DNA of 64,000 nt, from assembly GCA_025093985.1 (NCBI GenBank), contig JACAAK010000009.1:1178001-1242000 (forward strand), in the 5' to 3' direction. The position numbers were made by a program, and so were the translations under genes. Source of the DNA: Calvatia gigantea. Lineage: Eukaryota > Basidiomycota > Agaricomycetes > Agaricales > Lycoperdaceae. A model generated the notes under the pieces. It had not been told where the DNA came from, made no database searches, and saw nothing but the letters and a program-made list of their open reading frames with translations. This document shows, one piece after another, positions 55,385 to 64,000 of the stretch; the stretch's first letter is position 1; each line of letters starts with the position of its first letter.

Positions 55385-57778
55385 CTATAAGTAACTTCTG
55401 ACTGGAATTTCAGTGGATGCTATCCCAGATAGACAAACCCCTTTCATATCCTCTAATGCAGTGGCAATAACATCCTTGTAAAGAAAGGTAGATGTCAAAG
55501 GACTTGAGAATTTTGACTCTATTCCAAACTTGATCATCTCTGGTGCAGCAAGATCTAGATTGTATTATTTTAGCTCAACTTAGTGGAATGACACAAAGAT
55601 GGCCTACAATTAATTCCATAACCATCATTGAACATAGCACCAAATCCAGTCCCTTTAAACCAGCAACCTGCACTAAGGCCACTTGTACTAAGCTTCCATT
55701 CTTGGCTTTTTGAAAACAAGGGGTCAGCAAGGAGGGCTGGAGAGGGTTCTGATGGCTTAAGCATGAGACAAAGCCCAAGGAGATGGCGATCAATTCCGCG
55801 GCCTGTCGCAGCCTCACGCATAAGCCGGGTATGAGTTGAGATAGCCTTCGTTAGGAGGTCATGTTGCGTTTGGGCCTACGCCAACGAAGTGACATTGAGA
55901 ATCGGCCTGAGTGGGTGTGAGAGCACGCACAGGAGTTTTCGGATCAGCCATGGCAAGAACCCAAGCCCGACTGTCGTTGGTGAAAGATCGGAGTGTTTCC
56001 GTGCGTCCCCGTTTGAACATCCGTGTAAGAACGGTTTCGTATGTCGCTGTGAATTCGCCACGGGTCCTATACCACGCGAGTTGTAGCGCCATTTGGATGT
56101 ATGCATCCGGTGAGAATTTGGCTGAAACGGGAGTAGTATTAGCGTCGACAAACGAGTGAGAGTGGAAAGTGGCGCTGGAAGCACATACCGACGCCTTTGA
56201 TCCAATCCGTGCCATACTCGTTGAACCAGAATACACTGTCGTCCGAGTCTTCCATGACAGCTAACGAGCGGCGCTCGGCTTCTTGGCATTCGTGCGAGAG
56301 TTTATCATCACCAACCCAGTTGATTCTAACGAATTTGTCTTCACCACCAATAGCCGAAGGGCTTTCTTCGGTTTCAGAAGGCGTAAAGGCGTCTCCCTCG
56401 ACACCTTGGACGATACCATATTCCGCCACGATACTGGGTACGAGTGCATCACAGGGGGAGTGCTCACCCGTCGCGCCTGCGCGAGCAAGTGGATCCACGA
56501 GGACGGTGTATGGTTTGTCGAAATAGCGGTTGGATAAGTTGAGTGGTGTTGTACGGATGGAGTGGAGGTGTGCATCAAGGTCTGCCTGGGCCTGAGAACG
56601 CGGGTGGTGTTGGTGTGAAGATGAGGGAAGTTTATAGGTCGTATGATCGAGGCTCAGAGCCATTACGCTCGTGAGTAAAGCTTCGTGGGAGGATTGATTC
56701 GTTTGGGAGAGGGAGAGGAGGTATTGAAGGTTCTGTACGCGGATCCGTTTTGTAAGATGGATGGTCCGAGGAGAAGGAGACAGGAGCCTACCTTGGCCCA
56801 GATGTCGCGGTCGTCTGCGCTGAGCGCACCGATAGGGAAAGCCTCCTCTCCTGCTCTAAGTCTGGCGTTAACGTCGGTTACTACACTATGCAGTCTATGA
56901 TAGATGTCTCGCGGGAGTGCCAAAGTTCCCTCGGGAGAATATACGAGAATAGTATAACAGAAGCTATGGAACATGACAAGAAGCGACCGAGCGGGAAGTG
57001 AATGCGGTTTCATGGGGGGTGTTGAGAGGGTATCGCATTGAGGTTTGGGTATCCGTGCAATGTTGAACATTTTAGATGTGCTGTCACGGAGCCAGATTCC
57101 GGTGCGTGTTGTTTCGGGGTGAAGTTCCTGACTATAAACCTGTGAGGATCGTGGTATTAAGAGTAAGTGTTGTGGTCGTACGTGTCTAAACGATCTTTAA
57201 ACTCTAACATGCGGTGAATAAGCCATGCAGCACGTCGTAGTTGCCAAGTTGTCGCGCCAGCCATGCCATCTTCAGGTTGTACGATTGTACGAGCGGCCTC
57301 CGGAATAAGATCGTCGTCACAGAATGCTAACCACCAATTGGAGTTGATGAGCAGCGGTGTGCGCCATTCTAGGTATGCTTTGTTGATCCAAAAATTGTCA
57401 TCAAGCCAATTATTAGGTGAGGCCTTGTCAAGTGCTGCCCATCGTCATTAGTCTAAAACCAGATACGTGGCGGGCGTTATGCGCACCAATTAATCTATCT
57501 TGTAGTACTGAACCGATGCCGGAGTAAAATTCATCTGCCCATTGTTTTCTAATCTGGTATGCAGCGGAGAATGCCTGAGCTGATCGCTCGCTTTCGCGGA
57601 GGAAAGGCTCGATTGAGGTCAGGTACTTGTCTAGCGTTTTTCTAAGATCCGGAACGGGAAGCCTTGGGAGAACTGGAGCTTTTGTCGCCGTGGATGTCGC
57701 TGTGGAAGATGGCGACGACGACGACCTGATGCGCATGTTGTTGAGGGGTGAGCGCAAGAGGTGTCTTTGTAAGGCCAT
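55385..57778 (-). CDS. Carnitine O-acetyltransferase
   Basis: Seven exons (57778-57487, 57434-57182, 57131-56792, 56732-56189, 56121-55931, 55875-55608, 55554-55385) sum to 2,058 nt, 685 residues, as usual for the family. The N-terminus is Arg/Ser-rich and could target mitochondria. Then come [32 protein letters not shown], the RLFN-like [12 protein letters not shown], catalytic-His region [44 protein letters not shown] and [20 protein letters not shown]. The enzyme moves acetyl groups between CoA and carnitine, allowing acetyl transfer between peroxisome, mitochondrion and cytosol. The last two exons fall in a CpG-poor block. It shares a 122-bp promoter with RMI1 and is convergent with helicase 2. 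Confidence 0.92.
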
Positions 57779-57867
57779 CGGAACACGGAGTGAAGGTGAG
57801 GCCAAAACGAGAACACAGAATTATTTTGGGCCAAAGGTCACGCGCATGCATCTAATCTAATCGCGCG

Positions 57868-57881
57868 ACGCGTTGACGCGT
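57868..57881. promoter_or_regulatory. Two MCB-type ACGCGT boxes in the shared CAT/RMI1 promoter
   Basis: ACGCGT occurs at 57868-57873 and 57876-57881, 20-33 bp upstream of the RMI1 ATG. MCB boxes bind the MBF factor (Mbp1/Res family) and time DNA replication and repair genes to G1/S in yeasts. The spacing of two bases and the repair function of RMI1 make a chance match less likely, though no binding is shown. Confidence 0.5.
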
Positions 57882-57900
57882 TTTTTGCTATCCATACCCA

Positions 57901-60028
57901 ATGTCCCAGCCTCCACATCGTATTGCTCAGTGGCTCTCACAGCGCTATCCTCGTCCAAAAGTCGACCCGGTATATTTTTTTACTATTAAATTCGCCACAT
58001 AAATCTAATTTTCTTTCAAAAGGAATGGTTGCAAGGTTGCTACCAGTGGCTCATGGATCAACCAGGGGCAGACGACTCGTCCCAAAAGTTTCTTGACGAC
58101 GTGGAAGCCCAACTCCTCCAATCAGACCTCACGGATTCTATGCTCGAAGGGACTGGTCTCCCCATCCACATTATGGAAGTGGACCACAGAGAAGCCAACA
58201 CCCGGTTGACCGGATCCCCTGTTCTTGTCGAAATCGTTGCCATAACTGAAATCGCTTCAAGTGCGTACCAGCTGGACCAAATACGCGTCGTGCGCGAAGA
58301 ACGTACGCGACTTGGACAAATTGATGATGACGGGGAGGGCGAAGGCGATCTTGAGATTGAAGGAGAAGGGCCAATGCCCAAGTATCCGAGGGGCATGTTG
58401 AGGTTCCAACTATCTGATGGCTCGACGACCTTAAGTGCTGTCGAATACAGATCATTGCCGGAGTTAATCTTGGGGAAGACACCGCTAGGGTTCAAGGTGA
58501 GATTTCCAACGGCTGGGCTCGCCCTCAAGCTCACAATTGCTCTGTCTTGAGATGTTGCTCAGGAATCCAATGATGCGACGGGGTATCGCGTTTCTCGAGC
58601 CAAACACGGTCACTCTCATAGGCTATCAAACTGTGGATAGAGAAACTTTGCAATCCATTGATTTTGCGCGCGGATTACGCGTCCGAATGGGGTCAGTGTT
58701 GTCCTGAGGTTACATGACCTGGAATTCACCCTATCTCAAGTCTCCCTATAGAACCTGCCGGTCCAGAAATCAATGAGAACAACGTCCAACCACAACCCAT
58801 GGTTGCAGCACAACCTAATACTCGCGCTCCCCTCCGTGAAATTTCCCCTCCTCCCGAACAACTCCATCCAGCCTACAACGATGACGAGAACCTCGAGCCA
58901 CGGCGCCGTAAAGTTCCACCATCTACAAACTCGACAGTAACCCCCACTCAGACTTCCTCCGCACCATCCGCTACGCTTGTCCCTTCATCCAGTGCCACCG
59001 TCACTTCCCAATATTTCTCTAACTCCGGTGCCTCAACTAGCACGAAGGAGCTCAAGGGGTTTAATTTGGGCTTGACCACGGCTCAGGTCTCTCAGGCACC
59101 TCGGCAGGGGAGAGATGATGACGAAGACGGAGAAGACCTTTTTGAACATTTTGATAACATTGACTTTTTCGAAGGAGATGTTGAGAATGACGAAAACGCG
59201 CCTCCACCCAAACCTCCGGTAGCGACGACGTCCTTAATATCCCTCTCAAACGATAAGGCCTCGAGGCCCTTAGTACCGGAGGATTCGATCGAAATCGTTT
59301 CCTTCACCTCCTCCCAGCTCTCTCAACCAAAAATCAAAGAAAAAGGCAAGAGCAAGGAGAAAGAGCCACGACCTTCCGCACCCCTCATCACCACAGCTGG
59401 CAAGTCAACGGATTTTGAACTCGACCCAGACATCCTCGGGCACCTTGACAAAATCGATGCCGAAAGGTTTACAGATCCTGATTTCCTACGCCAACAGGAG
59501 GAAGGGATGGCTCATATTGCGCAAACACAGGCACAAAACCGGTCAGGTGTTTCTCCTGGTCCTTCAATCACCCAAATGGCCAGCGTGGGTCAAGGCAAAG
59601 GGAAGGAGAAGAGAATTGTTAGGCCGTTACCAAAAACCAGGGCCCCCCTTTTCCTGAACTCTCAGTCCCGATCCCCTCAGCCTCAGGCGTCGTCAAGTTC
59701 GCCCCTGCCTTCACAACCTAAAGTGATAGCGCCCAAAAAGGAGGTCATCGAAATTGACTCTTCGTCCTCGTCCTCCTCTTCGCCCAGATTTGTCCATGTG
59801 AGGAAGATCGAAGAAGACGGCATCGAGTTACTCGAAAATGATGATGATATTTATGAAGATGGGGATAAGGAGAATGTACCCGTCATGACGCGTCATGTCC
59901 GCAGGAAGATTACCAATGGGGAGGGCGGTAGTCTAGCTGGAGAGCTTTTTGGACGAAGTCAAGGGAGTGCTAAGGGAGGAACTGGCACAAGTGATGTTAT
60001 TGAATTGTCAGATGAAGACTGGTTGTGA
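57901..60028 (+). CDS. RMI1: RMI1, OB-fold subunit of the RecQ-topoisomerase III complex
   Basis: Four exons (57901-57969, 58023-58496, 58552-58691, 58741-60028) sum to 1,971 nt, 656 residues. The N-terminal helical DUF1767 part is PPHRIAQWLSQRYPRPKVDP and EWLQGCYQWLMD. The OB fold follows: GMLRFQLSDGSTTLSAVEYR, TPLGFK, MLLRNPMMRRGIAFLEP and NTVTLIGYQTV. The long C-terminal tail is disordered and acidic. It contains hydrophobic-acidic patches resembling SUMO-interaction motifs (EVIEIDSSSS, DVIELSDEDW). RMI1 stabilises Top3-RecQ helicase and helps dissolve double Holliday junctions. The third intron acceptor (TCTCAAG) was chosen for frame. Confidence 0.9.
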
Positions 60029-61056
60029 AAAGTTGGTTATTCCGTCAGGCGTGGACCTTATGTGACGCTTTATTGAGAATTTTGAACCATAGGGAGGTGT
60101 TTACAGATATATCTCCCGGTTGCTGTTGCGCCTATGTAGTTTCACAATGCTTGATCTGGATGTACTGGACGTGAGTCATTCCCCATAATACCACGAATCG
60201 GACCATAAATGGCGGGGCGAATATGCCCTCCTATTCCGAACAACGAGGCGTCAATGGTACTTCCGCATGCTACCCCACCGTGAGTGGCGGGAGGGAGCAG
60301 GAGTAGCCATACGAAGGGCACATTGTCGTTACAGATCCACTGTGTCAATTAATTTTGTTGGGCACGATATTTATTATTGGGAGGTGCGAGACGAACAAAA
60401 GAAACGTCTAAAGGTGCAGGAAGCTTGTAACAACTTCCACGATGGTGTTCGCGCTCCCAGTCAGTCAGTTTTTACTCTAGGTCCGAGTAGAGGCAACGTG
60501 GAATAGCCGGAAGCACAATCGAGAGCATTCGTAACCACCTCGTCTGCCGACACCGCCCAAGGGACGGACTTAGGAACCCGCAAAATTCTGGGCTTCTTTT
60601 TCGCCCATACTGGCAAGCACCCCAAGATGGACCGGGGGTTAAAGCACACAGCCTATTCGTTCTGGTTTGTTTTCTGCGCAGCCATATAGAGGTGGAGACC
60701 AGCGCGACGAGCACCAGGTGATAGCACCAATGAGATCGCAGATACCTAGGCTACTTATCCAGCTCCTTGAACAGCAACGCATCTAGCGATGACATTAGCA
60801 CGGGACGGAATAAACGAAGGGTACTTAACTCCATTCCTGTTCCCGCCAAGAGATCTTGCGCTGGCGAGAGATTCAGTCCATGAAATCACGGAGGAAAGTA
60901 GGAAAACAAGTTGACAATACATACATACTACCGGAATGGACAGAAAACAAGGGGATTACATCGATATATGCCCGAGTGTGTGAAGATCGTCGGTAATACT
61001 GCTGAAGGCATCATGCAATGCGTGTCGAAAAAAGAAAGGAGAGCGTAACATCAATT
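60029..61056. other. Intergenic between convergent genes, no gene found
   Basis: 3' sides of RMI1 (+) and the DNAJC8-like gene (-). Open frames of 60-80 codons near 60150-60700 occur on both strands without similarity or splice pattern. Confidence 0.6.
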
Positions 61057-62069
61057 TTAGCCAAGGAGGGCCACCTTCTTCTTCTTATTCTTGCGGGTAT
61101 TGTTATTTGCGAAAGTGCGCCAGCTGTCTACGCGCTGCTCACGATTATCTGCGGCAGGTGGGAAGAGTGAGTAATTAAAACTGTGAGAAGCGTTACGACA
61201 CACCTTCCCATACTTTGTCCTCCTCCGCTTTACGTTTCTTAGAGGCAACTTCTTCATCTTTCTTCCTTGCCTCTAGACCTTCGTTGGCCAGATTCATTTT
61301 GATGGCTCTGTAATACAGCAATGCTCATTAGCATAGACATTCTTATTGCGGTTTTTAAACAGAAAGCATACTTTCGCCGTCTCACTTCCTCTTCGATCAA
61401 CATTTCCTTTGTTTGTGCCCGTACCCGAACCTTGAGGCCCGGCCCACCGAGCTCGCGCGACTTGAAGTCGGTATCAGTCGTGGAAGTAGGCAGGTTGAGA
61501 GACTTGAGGACTGTGATACGGGCTTGGTTGATCACTGCATCAAGTTCTTCACGCTTATTCTTATCTGAGAGTTCCGACTCCGCCTGTGTGGCTGGCTTGG
61601 GAGGAGTCTAGACAAAGGAAACTGGGACTGCGCACCTTCTTTAGGATATCGAAAGCTTCTGGAGCACGAGGGTGCGGCGTCTTATCTGGATGGATGACTG
61701 CGGTCCAAAGAGCGGTGAGCAACGAGGGAGTGAACCCGAGGCGAAAACAACGCATACACAATGATAGTTGCCTGTATTTCTTCTTGATCTCCTCCTGTGT
61801 AGCAGAAACATCAAGATCCAAAATATCGTATGGACTGTAAAGCTATTAAGTAGGCAGCATCAATAACCCCGTCGACACACATACTTGAGCTTGAACGACT
61901 TCAGTATCCGTTCCACCTCGACCTCTCGCTGGAAAGCTGAGGCCTCCCTATTAAGCAATTTTTCGATCTCATCCACAGTCGGTCCGGAAGGAGCAGCTGG
62001 GGTAGAAGCTTTGGTAGATTCTGATGAAGTTTTCCCGGAGGAGGATGGGATGGATTGTTTGTCAGACAT
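61057..62069 (-). CDS. J-domain protein, DNAJC8/Spf31 type (spliceosome-associated)
   Basis: Six exons (62069-61885, 61834-61758, 61697-61636, 61583-61372, 61307-61204, 61148-61057) sum to 732 nt, 243 residues. The Ser-rich N-terminus is followed by REVEVERILKSFKLNPYDIL, the J domain (DVSATQEEIKKKYRQLSLFI then HPDKTPHP, HPD present), a helical coiled part (DKNKREELDAVINQARITVL, EMLIEEEVRRRK) and a Lys-rich end (NTRKNKKKKVALLG). The length and order match DNAJC8 and fission yeast Spf31. The 26-codon exon 2 ends at TTGT|GTATGC, the only donor that keeps the frame into HPDK. Divergent from COX11 across 120 bp. Confidence 0.88.
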
Positions 62070-62189
62070 GGTGGTAGTGGACCAAATGTATGTTGCCCTG
62101 CCGAGCGAGGAAGGTTGCTGTGACAGGCACGTGATCCAATAATTTGCCTTCCAGGCTTCAGTCTGACTTTCTAATTCGGCTATTAAAAT

Positions 62190-63303
62190 ATGTCCTTCCT
62201 TCGGCCTCTTCCAAAGGTCGTTACTTCTCTAAGGCCTGAAACAATGGTTACTGATATTCGAAACATTACTTTAGGCATGTCTCCGACGCTCGTTCTTGTC
62301 ATGTAACTTTCCTCGGCATTCAACCACATTGCGAACCATCCGGGGTTCCCGTCTGTCATCCTCAGGCTCCTCAAGCTCCTCTCCCTCTAAAAGCCGACCA
62401 CCACCAAATGGACCTCGGAAGACGCGCGCAGAGGTTTACGCAGAGAAGAATCGTACTCTCCTTATGTATACTTCGGCAGTTGTACGTCCCGCAGGATTCT
62501 CTCAAAATGTGAACCTCAAACGTTTTACCATAGATCGTAGCCGCAGTCGGCGCATCCTACGCTGCAGTTCCTCTATATCGCATGTTCTGCGCTGCAACTG
62601 GCTTTGCTGGAACTCCCAAAGTCAGCACCGGCCGTTTTGAACCATCGCGGCTCGTTCCAGCCGAGAACGCCCGCCGTATCAAAGTTCATTTCAATGCCGA
62701 CCGCTCGGAACAGCTACCATGGTCGTTTATTCCTCAACAGAAGTACGTTAACGTGCTACCGGGAGAGTCGAGCTTAGCCTTCTATACCGCCAAAAACAAT
62801 TCGAACAAAGACCTTATTGGAATTGCCACATATAATGTAACGCCGGATCGGGTAAGTTTTCGATTATGTCAATGTAGTATAAGACGCGCTTAACGAGGGG
62901 TTTTTGCTTAGATCGCTCCTTACTTCTCTAAAGTGGAATGTTTTTGTTTCGAGGAACAGAAATTGCTCGCCGGAGAAGAAGTGGACATGCCATTGCTTTT
63001 CTTCATCGACAAGGACATGCTCGACGACCCAGCATGCAAAGGCGTGGACGATGTTGTGCTGTCTTATACCTTCTTCCGGTAAGTCCGTTACCTTATGATT
63101 CTCAAACAAGTTTGTGGCTCACTTTTCTTACAAGCGCACGGCGAAATGAGAGGGGGCATCTTGAACCTGACGCACCTGAGGATGTCATACAAGAATCGCT
63201 AGGCTTCAGCAACTACGAACATGCTGTTAAAGCCGAGGTTCGTCAAGCACAAAATGACCAGTCATCAAGCACCAAGCATACTTCTGAGGAGGCATCTACA
63301 TAG
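62190..63303 (+). CDS. COX11: Cytochrome c oxidase assembly factor COX11 (CtaG)
   Basis: Five exons (62190-62216, 62275-62481, 62534-62851, 62912-63078, 63135-63303) sum to 888 nt, 295 residues. An Arg/Ser-rich mitochondrial presequence is followed by a membrane span (YTSAVIVAAVGASYAAVPLY), then the intermembrane-space domain: FCAATGFAGT, DRSEQLPWSFIPQQKYVNVL, PGESSLAFYTAKN and the copper-binding CFCF in VECFCFEEQKL, with MPLLFFIDKDM and VVLSYTFF near the end. COX11 delivers copper to CuB of Cox1. The first exon codes only nine residues; it was chosen because it supplies the sole upstream ATG in frame. Confidence 0.95.
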
Positions 63304-63508
63304 TCATGGTATTAAGTTATGCATAATATTTCCAGAGGTTGACCAGATCCAACTCTGTAACGCTATTGACAATAGAACCTCGCCCACGCCACTTCATTCC
63401 CGGCGCAGATCATGTCGAAAGTCAGATCATGTCGAAAGTCATGTTCCCACCAACCTTACCATTTTGCCTGTGGCCTGATGTGCGTTCAATAGGGTGGTTC
63501 AAAGTTCT

Positions 63509-63593
63509 CCATTCTGGTCCCATTCTGATCCCATTCTGATGATCCGGGGTGGACTCAAAATGGGACCGAGAATGGCCATTCTGACCAGAATGG
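63509..63593. repeat. Small imperfect palindrome built from CCATTCTG units
   Basis: It begins CCATTCTGGTC and ends GACCAGAATGG, an 11-bp inverted repeat, with three CCATTCTG/CCCATTCTG units on the left and AATGGGACC/AATGGCC on the right. It may be a tiny non-autonomous element or a hairpin-forming repeat. Confidence 0.45.
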
Positions 63594-63933
63594 ACCCCCA
63601 GGGCTCCTACTGTGCCAGACTCCTACCCAGTCACCTGGGACGCTCTTATATAAGCGGACGTTGATCCGAAGTGATACCGAAACTTCGTCAACTGCTAACG
63701 CGTTCCAGGGACTGGCACAAATGTACGATGTTCATGTTTGGCTACAGCCTGTGTCACACCATCATAACATGTACCCTCCCCGCCTTTTTGCCTAAATTAG
63801 GCAGCACTCCCGACTGTCTGATCAATTTTGGTAAGTCCAATAAGTGATTGTGATGATCACGTTGTACCGTACGAGCCACGAGGCTATTTATCAAAGTAGG
63901 AAAAAAAACATAATCTAATTTTTCCTCTTGGAA

Positions 63934-64000
63934 AATGGCTACTCCATCCCTCTCACACATTCTTAACGTCCTTGATGAAACCAATTTGACTATTCTGGGG
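63934..64000 (+). CDS. Start of a further gene, cut by the window edge
   Basis: ATG at 63934 in a reasonable context (AAAATGGC) opens a frame to the end of the window (MATPSLSHILNVLDET...). The upstream region has an A run and pyrimidine stretches like a promoter. Only 22 codons are visible, so no family can be given. Confidence 0.35.

Noticed and set aside
58058..58534. 158-codon minus-strand frame
   Set aside because: It is antisense to RMI1 exon 2, which carries the conserved OB-fold motifs.

Overview
The window looks like nuclear DNA of a filamentous basidiomycete, most likely an Agaricomycete. Genes are broken by many 50-60 bp GT-AG introns, gene spacing is short, and the families present (multi-membrane-span protein, GMC oxidoreductase, UPF1-like helicase pair) fit that group. 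No rRNA, CRISPR array or bacterial-style operon was seen.

Bases 1 to about 33,540 form a retrotransposon nest of at least three Ty3/gypsy chromovirus families, here called A, B and C. Element A1 (minus strand, 5' LTR at 17548-17851) was hit in gag by a family-B copy that survives as a solo LTR (5452-5789, target duplication CCTGC) and by element A2 (5913-17084, duplication GGGTC). A2 was in turn hit in its reverse transcriptase by a full-length element B (9408-14184, duplication TCTAC). A1's far end is cut by the 5' LTR of element C1 at 1052. To the right lie a decayed plus-strand C3 and a 9.1 kb minus-strand C2 (19731-28865). Bases 28866-33543 are a mosaic of family A and C pieces, part of it a tandem duplication. 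Families A and C both carry an extra ORF between the integrase/chromodomain end of pol and the 3' LTR. Damage is mostly C-to-T or G-to-A at CpG, and the stop codons examined in B and C2 are explained by C-to-T changes.

Bases 33544-36629 hold a duplicated pseudogene block copied from 54.9-56.8 kb (3' end of a helicase plus most of a carnitine acetyltransferase). The block abuts a RhoGAP-like gene that has lost its 5' part.

From 38 kb on is ordinary gene-rich DNA: a 7-span membrane protein (-), a GMC oxidoreductase (+), a small inverted-repeat element, tRNA-Gly(CCC), a NOM1/SGD1 homologue (+), an EFM4-type methyltransferase (-), PAM18/TIM14 (-), two tandem SF1 helicases (+), carnitine acetyltransferase (-), RMI1 (+), a DNAJC8-like J protein (-) and COX11 (+). 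PAM18/helicase 1, carnitine acetyltransferase/RMI1 and DNAJC8/COX11 are divergent pairs sharing short promoters. The genes are independent housekeeping functions (mitochondrial import, cytochrome oxidase assembly, ribosome biogenesis, translation-factor methylation, DNA repair), not one pathway. Exon boundaries were set by hand from splice motifs and frame continuity.
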